Shown in pieces: positions 1 through 11,509 of a DNA stretch of 64,000 nucleotides; the stretch's first letter is position 1, and every line of letters starts with the position of its first letter. Source of the stretch: Pegoplata infirma (lineage: Eukaryota > Arthropoda > Insecta > Diptera > Anthomyiidae); contig OY992540.1 of the NCBI GenBank assembly GCA_963921195.1, forward strand, positions 176,547,896-176,611,895, written 5' to 3'. The position numbers were made by a program, and so were the translations under genes. The notes under the pieces were generated by a model, which saw only the letters and a program-made list of their open reading frames with translations, was not told the DNA's origin and ran no database searches.

Positions 1-249
1 TCCGTGGAAGTAGTTGGAAGTTGTTTTAAAGCTCGGAGTACTTCTTATCTACTGAATATCTACTTACTTTTGTATGGGAGTGTCGCGGAAGGTAATGAGT
101 TAAGTGCTGAATAACAACTTTTTATGGAGAAGAAAAAACTGTTTGTGTGTTTTTTTCTTGTGTTTTTTGTTATTTTTGTTGTATTTCATTACATTTGTTA
201 TAGTTTTAAAGCAATCCAAATAGAAGTACTCCGCACTTTTTTTGCTGGG
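1..249. repeat. Partial H-family MITE (right end only)
   Basis: The segment ends in TTTTTTGCTGGG at 249, matching the right terminus of the complete H elements (CCCAGCAAAA at the left end, TTTTGCTGGG at the right end). Beyond 249 the sequence switches to E-family MITE sequence. Its left end lies outside the window. Inside, an inverted pair (CGGAGTACTTCT near 35, AGAAGTACTCCG near 222) is visible. Assignment rests only on the terminus and the clean junction. Confidence 0.5.
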
Positions 250-365
250 ATATAACCATATACATATGCTTAAAAAAATTTTTTTACAGTTTGAAATTGT
301 TCTAAGATTTTTTACAGTTTGAAATTTTTCCAAGTTTTTTTAACAGTTTAAAAATTTTACAAGTA
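250..365 (-). repeat. E-family MITE fragment, left of the RTE insertion
   Basis: This is the reverse complement of the middle of the complete E copy at 16613-17425, including the repeated blocks 'cagtttgaaat' separated by T-runs. It breaks off at AAGTA (361-365), where the RTE LINE starts, and resumes at 9754. The same AAGTA is found at 9754-9758, so it is probably the LINE target site duplication. Confidence 0.6.
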
Positions 366-560
366 GGATAGGCTATATACTTCCAATCTTATGCTTGTAA
401 CATATTATTGAGGCCTAGTCTTCTTCACCTACTATTTTTCTAAAACAACATGAGAAAGTTTCTATTAGAAACTCACGACGATACAACGCAAACGAAAACG
501 GACATGCAAACACTACAAGACAACATAATCCACGGCTGCCGAACATTGGAATGAAGGAAC

Positions 561-980
561 CAAGGATGCTACACCTCTATAAGGATGATTTAAAGTTGGA
601 ATAAGTTTTATAATTATTCTTTATTCCACTTTTTATTCCATTTTTTATTCCATTTTTTTATTCTTTATTCCATTTTTTTATCCCGTTTTTGTTAACACTT
701 GCATTCCCGAAATTATCCCAGGGAATAATTATCCCAGGGGATAATTATTCCAGGGGATAATTATTCCAGAGGATAATTATTCCATTTTTTAATGCTATTT
801 TTGGAATAATTATCCTCTGGAATTATTATCCCCTGGAATAATTTCGGGAATGCAAGTGTTAACAAAAACGATAAAAAAAATGGAATAAAGAATAAAAAAA
901 TGGAACAAAAAGTGGGATAAAGAATAATTATAAAAGTTATTCTAACTTTTAATCATCCTTATAGAGGTGTAGCATCCTTG
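561..980. mobile_element. hAT-like foldback MITE, copy 1 (420 bp)
   Basis: Long terminal inverted repeats begin CAAGGATGCTACACCTCTAT and the whole element nearly folds on itself. The centre is made of variants of the palindrome GGGATAATTATCCC/GGAATAATTATTCC. Flanking 8-mers are GAAGGAAC (553-560) and GCTGGAAC (981-988), a 6/8 match, taken as a decayed TSD because copy 2 has a perfect 8-bp TSD. An 8-bp TSD suggests hAT (P and Merlin elements are alternatives). Confidence 0.75.
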
Positions 981-997
981 GCTGGAACGTCCGAACT

Positions 998-1314
998 ATG
1001 ATTGAGACGACTAAACTTGCACAAGTAGACAAAGAATTCACCCGATATAAAATGCTTTTGCTGGGTTTGAGCGAGATAAGATGGCCGGATAGCGGTGAGC
1101 GCACAACGACCAACGGCTCTACTCTGGTTTATTCTGGAAATCCGGCCGATCAACCGAGATCATGTGGAGTCGGATTTCTGCTATCCAAAGAGGCAAAAAA
1201 GGCTCTTATTGAATGGCAGCCACATGGCGAGAGAATTATTGTAGCCAGGTTAAGAACCCAAGCAAGAAACTTAAGCGCTGATATAGAGGAGAAGGAAAGT
1301 TTCTACAGTAAGTT
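998..1314 (+). pseudogene. RTE LINE endonuclease, N-terminal part (broken)
   Basis: The reading frame from Met 998 encodes the start of the LINE endonuclease domain, with the family signature block LLGLSEIRWP near residue 25 and a downstream GVGFLL block. The domain normally binds divalent metal and nicks target DNA for target-primed reverse transcription. The frame runs into the second MITE at 1323 and stops inside it at 1354. Compared with relatives, the stretch that should carry the 'YAP' block between the ARNL and EIEEKE-like motifs appears deleted. Non-functional. Upstream codons of the same LINE are cut off by the first MITE. Confidence 0.7.
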
Positions 1315-1322
1315 ATCAAGTG

Positions 1323-1692
1323 CAAGGATGCTACACCTCTATAAGGATGATTAAAAGTTGGAATAAGTTTTATAATTATTCTTTATCCTACTCTTTATTC
1401 CATTTTTGTATTCTTTATTCCATTTTTTATCCCGTTTTTGTTAGCATTCCCGAAATTATCCCAGGGAATAATTATCCCAGGTGATAATTATTCCAGGGGA
1501 TAATTATTCCAGAGGATAATTATTCCCTGGGTTTATTTCGGGAATGCAAGTGTTAACAAAAACGGGATAAAAAAATGGAATAAAGAATAAAAAAAATGTA
1601 ATAAAAAAAAAATGGAATAAAAAGTGGGATAAAGAATAATTATAAAACTTATTCCAACTTTTAATCATCCTTATAGAGGTGTAGCATCCTTG
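1323..1692. mobile_element. hAT-like foldback MITE, copy 2 (370 bp)
   Basis: It has the same termini as copy 1 (CAAGGATGCTAC at the left, its reverse complement at the right) and the same palindromic-word centre. A perfect 8-bp TSD, ATCAAGTG, occupies 1315-1322 and 1693-1700. It splits the endonuclease region of the RTE LINE, so it is younger than the LINE. It has no coding capacity. Confidence 0.85.
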
Positions 1693-2329
1693 ATCAAGTG
1701 TACTTACAAACATCAGACACGGTGATATTAAAATGGTAATGGGGGACTTTAATGCGCAGGTAGGAAGCAGCAACAACAATAGAGAAGGTGTAATGGGAAG
1801 GCAAGGAATTGGCCGCATGACATCAAATGGAGAACTGTTTACAGAACTATGTGACAATTTCAACTTAGTAATAGGCGGCACCCTATTTCCACACAAGAAA
1901 ACACATAAGGTAACGTCGATCTCCCCAGACAATGTTACTGAAAACCAGATCGACCATTTCGAAGTAAGCAGGATGTGGAGGGGGTCGCTGTTAGATGTAA
2001 GAAACAAAAAAAGTGCTGATGTCGCCAGCGATCACCATCTGATAATAGCTGTAGTACGACTAAAAGTTAGAACGATTAAACGTAGCGAAGGCCTTAATAG
2101 AAGAAAATTCAATGCTCATAGATTGAGAAATCCGGAAACGGTCTCTAAATTTGCCAGTGCTCTAAGGAACAAAACCGCACATATTATAGCACAACATGAT
2201 CAATCTGATCAAAATATACCAGCTTACCGGGAAGACATTAGGTCCTCGTTTGTCAAATCCGCCAAGGACGAATTAGGCTACTTTAAGAAAGAAAAAAGCC
2301 CTGGATCTCTGACAACACTTGGCAGCTAA
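1693..2329 (+). pseudogene. RTE LINE endonuclease, C-terminal part (broken)
   Basis: The frame resumes after the MITE. It contains MGDFNAQVG (the endonuclease GDFN block that carries a catalytic Asp and Asn) a few residues in, and DVASDHHLI near 2010-2045 (the SDH block with the catalytic His). Past the domain the protein becomes a basic linker leading to the reverse transcriptase. The frame terminates at 2329, whereas homologous coding sequence continues in another frame from about 2330, so a frameshift lies near 2310-2330. The methionine at 1733 is internal and not a real start. Confidence 0.75.
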
Positions 2330-2403
2330 TTGAGTCAAGGAAAATCTGCAAGTCTGCTATAAATGTTGCAAAATCGCCACAGTCCAAGCAAGAAGCGACT
2401 TAA

Positions 2404-4206
2404 AAATATAATGCAGAAAATCGGAAAGTCAAAAGAAGTGCGAGAGCAGATAAAAGAAGATGGGCTGATAACTTAGCTAATGAAGCCCAAATAGCAAGCG
2501 AAACAGGCCGATCCAATGACCTTTATAGGATAACGAAAGAAATAGATGGACGTAGCCATTACAACATTAAACCTCTAAAGAACGCGGAAGGAGAATTAGT
2601 CTACGCCAAAGAACAACAGATGGAAATATGGATGAAATACTACAGGGATCTTTTATCGCCCAACCCATGCGGCGTTTTTAATCTGTGTGATTGTGAACCA
2701 ATGCGTCACACTCAAAACAACGATATAAATACATCAATGCCTTCAGTGACCGAAATAATGGACGCAATAATCCGTCTTGCAAACGGCAAGTCATTAGGAC
2801 CTGATGGAATTCCCTTCGAGGTTATTAAAGCGGATACCCACCTCTCAGCAAGTTTATTAAAACCAATATTTGAAACCTTCTGGAATAAAGAAACAATTCC
2901 TGATAGTATAAGAGGCGGCGTAATTATCAATATTCCCAAAAAGGGAAACCTCCAGGAGTGTGGAAACTGGTGGGGTATTACTCTTCTAAATATGATGAAT
3001 AAGATAAGTGCGCACATCCTTCATAGCCGCATTTCTTCAGTCCTGGAACCAGACCTAAGAGAACAAGCGGGCTTTAGACCAAACAAATCATGCGTGGACC
3101 ATATTAATAGTATAAGGGTTATTGTTGAGCAGTCTGTAGAATGGCGTTCACCGCTATACATGCTTTTTGTCGATTTTAAGCTCGCCTTCGAGACCCTGCA
3201 ACACAGTGCGATATGGGAAGCTCTGCGGTGTAAAGGAGTTCCTGAAAAAAATATTAGACTCATCACGGAACTTTATAATAATGCTCAATGCTTTGTCAGT
3301 CATGACGGCCAAGTTAGTAATCCCATTAATATAAACGTCGGGGTTCGTCAAGGTTGTGTCCTTTCTCCGTTGCTATTTAATGTAGTTCTCGATGTGGTAA
3401 TGCTAAATTCTATGTCGGGGCAATATGGCATAGCATGGGGCTTATCTGGCAAAATAGACGATTTTGACTATGCAGATGATGTTTGCCTTCTAGCACATCG
3501 CTATTCGGATATGCAAGCCAAGATCGAATTGTTTGCAGATCGGGCGGTGAAAGCTGGATTACAAGTAAATATTGGCAAAACTAAATCTATGCGCATTAAC
3601 TCGTCAGTAATGAATAACTTTTATCTTATGAACCAACCTATTGAAGATGTTGAATGTTTTTGCTATTTGGGAAGCATAATATCAACAAGCGGTGGCAGCA
3701 AAGAGCACATCCTGAATAGATTGTGCAAAGCCAAACAGTCTTTCGGCATGCTTAACAAATTCTGGAGATCACAAAGCATCACAGCTCGCACAAAAGTAAA
3801 TGTTTTTAACACTAATGTCAAGTCAGTTCTCCTCTATGGTTGCGAGACTTGGAACTTATCCAGACGTGAAATCCAAGTACTTCAAGCCTTTGTTAACCGT
3901 TGTCTTAGACGCATTCTCCGCACTTTTTGGCCGAACATCATCTCTAACAACGATTTATGGCAACGAACTCGTCAAACTAATTTGGAAATGGATATTCGGC
4001 TCCGTAAATTCAAGTGGTTGGGGCACACGATGAGAAAGTCAACAAGCGATATCACAAGACAGTCCATCGAGTACAATCCTCAGGGATCCAGAAGACCCGG
4101 CAGACCAGCTAACACATGGAGGCGCCAAATCGAAAAAGAACTGAGTGACAATAAAGTTTCGTGGAGCGAAATGAAAAGGATGACAACAGACAGAAACGAA
4201 TGGTAA
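2404..4206 (+). pseudogene. RTE LINE reverse transcriptase region
   Basis: The frame is open from 2404 (just after an in-frame TAA at 2401) to the TAA at 4204-4206. Reverse transcriptase blocks appear in order: NGKSLGPDGIPFEVIK (motif near 2785), IINIPKKGN, GFRPNKSC, FVDFKLAFETL (motif A; Asp retained), GVRQGCVLSPLLFN (motif B) and FDYADD (YADD codons at 3469-3480, motif C), then a C-terminal basic 'thumb' and the GHTMRK/RRPGRP region characteristic of RTE-type LINEs. The enzyme copies LINE RNA at nicked target DNA. Catalytic residues survive, but the upstream stop, frameshift and MITEs mean no complete ORF2 can be made. The Met at 2620 is internal. Confidence 0.8.
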
Positions 4207-4327
4207 TCTTTTCTTTTATGTTCCAGTGGGAACTAAAGGACTAAATATATATACCCTAGTAAAAAAGAAAAAAAGGTCATGACTAATTATATCCCAAATA
4301 TGGCGGATACAATTACTTTAATAATTA

Positions 4328-7300
4328 CACTGTGCTACACCAAAAATATGCAGGGGTTCTCATATAAAAATTCGGGTTGCTTGGAGTCCATAGAGTACTG
4401 ATATACTCATAGTTTTTCTGGATCACTTCGTTAAGTACGTTTTTTATTGGCAAATGTGTTGGAAAACGGAAATTCTTAAATTACAATTTTAAAAAATTAT
4501 TACTTTGTTAGTTTGCAACCGATTTTCAATTTTATGGATTTGTTTTAAAGGTATAGGTCTTACCTTTCAAACAAAACAAAAATATTAAAAATCGATCAAG
4601 AATTGGCTGAGCTACGATCGCTTAAGTAAAAAAAAAACGAATTTTTTGAAAAATTTGTCATATTCTTTACACTCTAAGTTGAAAGTGAATCATTAAACAA
4701 TTTTTTTTAATTTTTTGTAAAAAAGTATAGTAAAGTGGCTTTTCAAAACACCAAAAAACATAACAATCGGTTGAAAAATGAATGAGTTATGCTAAGTTTT
4801 GTGATAGGACATATTTAATTTTTTTCAGAAACGCTTGTAATTCAAGCATTATTCATAAATCTTGTTACTAGTAGTAATTTTATGCGCATATGCATATAAA
4901 CTAGAGATGGGAACGTAATTAGATTTGTGCGTGATCCACACATGATCAGAAGTGAGCGTGATTGAAAATTAATTTTACTCACGTGGTTGTTAGTGAGTGT
5001 CAGTGTGAGTGGAATAAAAAAATGGGCGTGTCAGTTACTTCCAAATCCTATTTATAATTTTTTGGGTTTGTTTAAAAAATATCAGTGTTACTTCTTAAAC
5101 AAAAAAATATTGAGAATAGGTTAAAAACAGGCTAAGCTGCGCTTGTTTAAGTAAAAAACCTTTTTTGAAGAGTTATACATTTTTATGACAGAAAAAGGTG
5201 TGCGCTTGCAAACATGTTTTTTTAAAACGAAATTGCTAAAATTGTGGGATCATTTGATGGAAATTTTACCTGTTTTTAAATATACATGTGAGGCATTCCA
5301 CACCAAATGTTCAGTGAGAAAAAAATTGTGTACCAAAATTTTTTCAATGGGTCCCGGTTAAAAAGTTTTCTATATAACTAGGGTGAGATTTCCATGCAAA
5401 TGCATGTTTTTTGTCGAAAGCCTTAAAACGATATCGAACAATTATCTTTCCGAATCAAGATATTTGCATTAAATGGCATCGATTTGTTTTCGCATATTTT
5501 GCATATTTTGGTGAAAATACATATTTTTGCATATTTTGATTTTAAATGCATACATATATTGTGCATATTTCGAACTTTTAAGTGCATATTATTGCATATT
5601 TTGGCATAAATTAGCAAAAACACAAATTGAAATTAATTTTTTTCAAAAACTATTTTAAATTTTAAAAATTTATTTTGAAAATCAGAAAAATTACTTTTTT
5701 TCTTCTTAATTTTTTTTATAGATTTTCTTAATTTTTAAAAAAATCTTGCTAGACAAACATCTAATCTTTAAAAAAAAAAAAATTACAAAAAAAAAAACAA
5801 AAGTGGCCGGATTTTTTATAAATTGACTTTTTTAAAAAATGGAAAATTTCAGAACAGGTTCTGAAAATTCTCCAAAAAAATTTTAATCGATAGCCGATAC
5901 AAAACTATACAGGAATAAAAATTTTTGAGATTTTGGTGCATTTCGTTTTTATTTGATATATATTTAAACAAGGCAACTTGACACAAACTTGACCATTTTT
6001 CCAATATTTGACCACGCCTCCTAAGCCCAGTTTTTGAAAAATTGAACAACCAAAAACGTAATTTTCTTAGCTCCATATATGAGGCATTCCACACCAAATG
6101 TTCAGCAAAAAAAAAAAAGTTGTGTCGTGTCAATATGAAATCATTTTCAAAGTATTCGCTCTTAGGGTACTATTAAATAACAAAAATAAAATTTAAGTTT
6201 TTTCAAATAGTGGGCCTTGTAGGCGTGGTCAAAAATTGAAAATATCTAACTTTTTTGCCTGAGCATCTTTACTTCAATATTTATGCAAAGTAAAGTCTTA
6301 AAGACAAAAGCTGTTTATAGATTTTTGAATGGGCTATCAATTAAAAAAAAAATAAAAATTGGAACATTTTCAGAAGAAGTTCTGAATTTTTTAAATTTAA
6401 ACTTAAACTTTATTTATCAAAAAACATGTCGCAATTTTATTTGTTTTTTATTTTTTTAAAAAAAGTTAAAGGAATTTTCTATCTGATCTGAAATTTTAAG
6501 AGATGTGTTTTGCCTTGTTTTCGAAAAATCAAAATTCAAAAATTGCAACACGCTTATTTTATACAATAATTGTATTTAAAACGTGTGCGTATGAGTAATA
6601 TCAATACTTAAAAAATATTTTAAGAGGCGATGGTAGCGTGAGTGAGTTTTTAATAACGATTACGCACGCTTATGAAAGAAAAAATTTAGTCACGCACGAT
6701 ATTTTATTTTGCTCACGCTCATTCACGCACACGTGAGTAGAAAAAAATAAGTTACGGTCACGATGTTCACGTGAGCGTGAGTAAAATAAAATATCGTGCT
6801 TGAATATTTTTTTTCTTTCATTATCGTGCGTGATCGTGAATAAATACTCAGGCAAAAAAGTTTGATATTTCTAATATTTGACCACGCCTACAAGGCCCAC
6901 TTTTTAAAAAAAAACTTAAATTTTATTTTTGTTATTTATTAGTACCCTAAGAGCGAATACTTTGCAAATGATATCCCATTGAAACAACTATGGTTTTTCT
7001 GTAGTGGAACAGTTGGTGTGGAATGCCTCACATGGCTATCCATACAACCCATTTAAAAATTTACGGTTCACATGTTTTTTTTTTTCGCTGAACATTTGGA
7101 ATGTAATGCCTCATACGTATATTTATAAACAGGTAAAATTTCCATCAAATGATCCCACAATTATACCAATTTCGTTTCAAAAATGTCAAATGTGTTTTGT
7201 CATAAAAATGTTGCAGGTATAACTTTTCAAAAAAGGTTTTTTACTTAAACAAGCGCACCTTAGCCAGTTTTCAACCGATTCACAATATTTTTTTGTTTAA

Positions 7301-8063
7301 GAAGTAACACTGATATTTTTTAAACAAACCCAAAAAATTATAAATAGGATTTGGAAGTAACTGACACGCCCATTTTTTTATTCCACTCACACTGACACTC
7401 ACTAACAACCACGTGAGTAAAATTAATTTTCAATCACGCTCACTTCTGATCATGTGTGAATCACGCACAAATCTAATTACGTTCCCATCTCTAGTTTATA
7501 TGCATATGCGCATAAAATTACTACTAGTAACAAGATTTATGAATAATGCTTAAATTACAAGCGTTTCTGAAAAAATTTAAAAATGCCCTATCACAAAACT
7601 TAGCATAACTCATTCATTTTTAAACCGATTGTTATGTTTTTTGGTGTTTTGGAAAGCTACTTTACTATACTTTTTTACAAAAAATTAAAAAAAATTGTTT
7701 AATGATGCACTTTCAACTTAGAGTGTAAAGAATATGACAAGTTTTTCAAAAAATACGTTTTTTTTTTACTTAAGCGATCGTAGCTCAGCCAATTCTTGAT
7801 TTTGTTTTGTTTGAAAGGTAGGACCTATACCTTTAAAACAAATCCATAAAATTGAAAATCGGTTGCAAATTAACAAAGTAATAATTTTTTAAAATTGTAA
7901 TTTAAGAATTTCCGTTTTTCAACACATTTGCCAATAAAAAATGTACTTAGCGAAGTGATCCAGAAAAACTATGAGTATATCAGTACTCTATGGACTCCAA
8001 CCAACCCGAATTATCGTATGAGAACCCCTGCATAAATTATTTTTGGTCTTTTGTAGCACAGTG
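4328..8063. mobile_element. C1: 3.7-kb giant inverted-repeat element, CACTG termini
   Basis: The termini are CACTGTGCTACA at the left and TGTAGCACAGTG at the right, with 3-bp TSD TTA (4325-4327, 8064-8066). The two arms mirror each other across nearly the whole length; for example the 'ggagtccatagagtactgatatactcat' region near 4385 recurs inverted near 7980. Termini plus TTA TSD suggest the CMC group (CACTA/Mirage/Chapaev), but no transposase is present. Smaller inverted modules beginning GAGGCATTCCACACC are nested at 5288, 6077 and, inverted, near 7020 and 7100. A block of CACGCTCAC/GTGAGCGTG words lies at 4910-5030, 6630-6840 and 7380-7490. Confidence 0.75.
5381..6070. repeat. Extra insertion in the left arm of C1 (hAT-like left end)
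   Basis: The left arm of C1 holds about 690 bp with no counterpart in the right arm. It begins TAGGGTGAGATTTCCATGCA, which resembles the end of the hAT-like element at 40082-41190, and continues with repeats of the word TGCATATTTTG. The right boundary and TSD were not resolved, so this is either a truncated hAT-like element or several small insertions. Confidence 0.4.
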
Positions 8064-8420
8064 TTATCTACGGGTATATTTTATGATCTAGCGGGATAAC
8101 CTTATATATAATGTGATACGTGAATTGGGTCTATATTATTATATCAGTTGGAGAAAACTGATACAATTAAATATAATTTAAAACCATAATAACTGATCAT
8201 ATATTGCTCCTTATAACGTAATATAAGTTGGATAACATTATATATAATCATATGAACTTTATGTAATGTTATATACAAAAATATGTTCTTTATGTAGAGC
8301 AATATCTAACCATATATATTTATGTCTGATAGTCTCAATTTATTTTATATTGTATCAGTCCGGATCAAACTGATAAAACCAGATAGACCCATTTTACGTA
8401 TCATATTATATATAAGATTA

Positions 8421-9636
8421 CACTGCGGAACACTAAAAAATAAACAAGAGTTACGACCATCATTTCTATATATTTCGGACATGCTGATTCGAATGGCGTA
8501 CTCCGTTTTTCGATGTATGGTACAGTTTTCTTGCAAAATGTCGTTAAAGATTTGCTTATTTCGAGCCAGTTTTTTAACAAAAAAATTTGCAAAGTTAATG
8601 ATTTATAAAATTTATGGCATGGAAAACAAAGATATGACTTGTAGCAATATATCTTATGCTAATTTGGTTTAAATCTTTTCATCTTAATCCCTTAAATTCG
8701 CGAATTTCTTAATTTTTTGAGGTTTTCGCGAATTTAACCGCCAAATTGGTCTTTGATAAAAAACTTACTTTTAGTGAATCAAAGAGGCATCCCTTACAAT
8801 ACGAATAGTGGACAAAAAACTGCTATGTTATATGGACCATCATGATGAAAATCGCGAAAAAACGTTTTTTTGTATATGGCAGCATCACTTTACGAGATGA
8901 TTTAAGGCTCCATCTTTTAGTATATAATGTGGTAACCTTAAACAACTAACTGACAAAAAATTTGGCCAAAAAAGTTTTCATTTGCGAAAGTTATCTTAAC
9001 AAAAACTATTATTTCAGTGTTTGCCATACAATAATTATAGTTTTTGTTAAGATAACTTTTGCAAATGAAAACTTTTTTGGCCAAATTTTTGGTCAGTTAG
9101 TTGTTTAGGGTTACCACATTATATACTAAAAGATGGAGCCTTAAATCATCTCGTAAAGTGATGCTGCCATATACAAAAAAACGGTTTTTCGCGATTTTCA
9201 TCATGATGGTACATATAACACAGCAGTTTTTTGTCCACTATTCGTATTGTAAGGGATGCCTCTTTGATTCACTAAAAGCAAGTTTTTTATCAAAGACCAA
9301 TTTGGCGGTTAAATTCGTGAAAACCTCAAAAAATTAAGAAATTCGCGAATTTAAGGGCTTAAGATGAAAAGATTTAAACCAAATTAGCATAAGAAATATT
9401 GCTACAAGTCATATCTTTGTTTTCCATGCCATAAAATTTAAAAATCATTAACATTGCTAATTTTTTTGTTAAAAAACTGGCTCGAAATTAGCAAATCTTT
9501 AATGACATTTTGCAAGAAAACTGTACCATACATCGAAAAACGGAGTACGCCATTGGAATCAGCATGTCTCAAATATATAGAAACGTTGGTCACACCTCTT
9601 GTTTTCTAAAATAGTGGTCAGTTTTGTCACGCAGTG
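8421..9636. mobile_element. C2: 1.2-kb near-perfect hairpin element, CACTG termini
   Basis: It has CACTGCG at the left and CGCAGTG at the right with TSD TTA (8418-8420, 9637-9639). Arms of about 580 bp are close to perfect mirror images around a short centre near 9010-9035. It sits in the V element about 360 bp from C1, with the same TSD and a similar local target (ATTA|TTATCT). No coding potential: open frames across it are by-products of the palindrome. Confidence 0.8.
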
Positions 9637-9753
9637 TTATCTGTCCAGATCTTGTAGGATAACCGAAGATAATATTTGAAACAATTGTGTCCACCATATT
9701 TGGGATCTAATTTGTCACGGCTATATATAACTCTTTTTTACTCGGGTATATAA

Positions 9754-10134
9754 AAGTATTTTTACTGTTTAATAAACTACATCTTCTGGTTCGAAGCGTA
9801 CACAAACTTTATTTGGTGTATGTATCGTTGACCTGTGATGTATGTTATTTCAACCAAAAAAAGATTCACTATAACCCGATAACATTTTATACAATTATAT
9901 ATAATTGGATCTTATTGTATCCAATCACATATAATCTGATGCCATTAGATAGAGACAAATTTCGGACAAAATCGTATCAAACTATATACAAATGAATAAA
10001 ATAAGATATTAATAAATCCAATTTAATGGAATTCTATCCACCATTTTTGGTATAAAATTATATCTAATTGTATTCGAGCACAGATCAAACGTTATATAAT
10101 TTTATGTAACGCCATATTAAAATTTTTACTCGGG
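9754..10134 (-). repeat. E-family MITE fragment, right of the RTE insertion
   Basis: The reverse complement of E copies at 16613 and 18869. It includes the GGTTCGAAGCGTAC and GTATCGTTGACCTGTG core, and ends in the E terminus AAATTTTTACTCGGG at 10134. It continues the fragment at 250-365 on the other side of the RTE LINE. Confidence 0.7.
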
Positions 10135-10217
10135 TAATGATAAACATGTGATAAAAAAAACCTAGTGACAACCAACCCGAGAAAGATGCCAAAGAAGTTA
10201 TACCGAAAATATAAATA

Positions 10218-10450
10218 AGATTTATAGATTCTTTGAGGTTTGTGGCTTCGGGCTTAGACTCATTAGTAAAAAATTAACACGTGATGCTTTTAAAACAGTA
10301 AAATTGGAATACTCTAATAATGAATTTGATTTATTGTTAAGAAAATGTGTTTTTCCTTGCGAATACATAAATTTAACTAATAGACTTGATGAAACTTCTT
10401 TACCAAGCATAGATAATTTTTATAACAATATAACTGACAATGAGTGTTCT
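10218..10450 (+). pseudogene. Fragment of a family-B DNA polymerase (Polinton/virus-like)
   Basis: About 77 codons read as a block found in the protein-primed family-B DNA polymerases of Polinton-type elements and related insect sequences: an RFIDSLRF opening, an LLLRKCVFP...EY motif and a TSLP...FY motif near the end. One base is missing near 10274, which shifts the frame, and the segment is bounded on the right by a MITE (10452). Only a small internal part of the polymerase is present, so it is a relic with no activity. A retro-copied or endogenous viral origin cannot be separated from a Polinton remnant on this much sequence. Confidence 0.55.
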
Positions 10451-10451
10451 A

Positions 10452-11446
10452 CACTCAAAAAAATACGTTAGTAAAAAAATTTGTGAAATGGTTTGTACCC
10501 CAACTTTACTACTTGTTTACTAATTCTTACTAAAAAATTAGTTTTTAGTAACTCTTTTTTGTAAACTCGCGGTTTCTAGCGCTTTTTTAGTGAAATTTAG
10601 AGGTTTTTGGTTCAAAATAGTTGGCCACAGTGCACACGAGGGAGTTTTTTTTCTCTCGTATACATAAAGTATATATTTTATATAATAATATACTAATAAA
10701 TTTTTATTGAGTCTTTTCTTTTTTTTACAATCGAAAGGTTGGAATTAACCATATGATATTTTACAGATGTTTCTTAGAAATATATTCACATATATATATA
10801 TCACATTAAAAAATCGTGTTTATATGGATGTTAAAAAACAGTGCTTGTTTACGGCACTTATTTTAACGAACCGAGCCAAAGTCTGTAAAATTCAACAACT
10901 AAATAACACTTAAAAACTACATAAAAAAACGATATGTTATTTTAAAACAGAAACAAACATTTTAAACATTGAAAACAGTGATTAAAAGAGGTGTAGAAAC
11001 ATATGTTATACTAAAAACCGAAACATACATGTACAAGAGTTTGACAGGTACTAACATTTGAAGTTAATAAACAATAAATTGAATAATTTATATTATTTTT
11101 GTTTTCACTTAAAAAAAAAATAAACAAGCTATTATTTTTAATATAATAGTCAAATGTAAAGCCATATGAATAAATATGATAGAGGTATTTGATAAAATTA
11201 TTTTAATGTTAGCCTACACCCAAAAAAAAAACGTGGGTATTCAATACTAAAAATTTAACTAATTTTAGTCCAAAAGGACCTAGTGCAGAAATTGGTAACC
11301 AATACTAAAATTTTTAACTAATTTTAGTCAAAATCAGTAAAAATTACTAATGTTAGTACTTTGAAGATACTAAAATTAGTAACCAATTAGTAGATTTTGG
11401 TACAATATCACTTACTAAACCTTTTACTGTAGAATTATTTTGAGTG
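10452..11446. mobile_element. Q0: CACTCAAAA-type MITE with TA TSD
   Basis: It starts CACTCAAAAAAATACG and ends TTATTTTGAGTG, flanked by TA (10450-10451, 11447-11448). Two further elements of the same terminal type (46827-48481, 49413-49975) also have TA TSDs, one confirmed by an uninterrupted relative. The interior contains repeated ACTAAAATTAGTAA-like words near its right end. TA duplication points to Tc1/mariner mobilisation. No transposase. Confidence 0.7.
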
Positions 11447-11509
11447 TAAATATATATTTTATAAATATATTTCTTAATGCTAATATCACAGAGGATTTTA
11501 AGCTAGCCC

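Larger units (their letters stand above)
366..4251 (+). mobile_element. Degenerate RTE-type non-LTR retrotransposon (LINE)
   Basis: An apurinic endonuclease-like domain is followed by a reverse transcriptase with FDYADD and a C-terminal tail typical of RTE-clade LINEs (LYGCETW, then GHTMRK and RRPGRP). No RNase H follows. The 3' end is a short (TA)n run, as expected for RTE elements. The LINE lies inside an E MITE with probable TSD AAGTA (361-365 and 9754-9758); the 4254-9746 element later inserted into its TA tail. It is dead: two MITEs interrupt the endonuclease, a frameshift lies near 2320 and an in-frame stop at 2401. The exact 5' end is inferred from the E junction. Confidence 0.75.
4254..9746. 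mobile_element. V element: CCCTAG/CTCGGG MITE carrying two hairpin elements
   Basis: It starts CCCTAGTAAAAAAG and ends CTTTTTTACTCGGG, with TSD TA (4252-4253 and 9747-9748). With C1 and C2 removed it is a roughly 535-bp near-palindrome: the left arm (TATCCCAAATATGGCGGATAC near 4290) mirrors the right arm (GTGTCCACCATATTTGGGAT near 9690). No ORF of note. It inserted into the TA tail of the RTE LINE. Confidence 0.8.

Noticed and set aside
100..333. 77-codon minus-strand frame
   Set aside because: Low-complexity Lys/Asn-rich frame crossing the junction of two MITE fragments.
3021..3351. Minus-strand frames inside the RTE reverse transcriptase
   Set aside because: Shadows of the plus-strand coding region, with no domains of their own.
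8322..9337. Open frames of 60-116 codons on both strands
   Set aside because: They lie in the hairpin C2, mirror one another, and have no recognisable domain.
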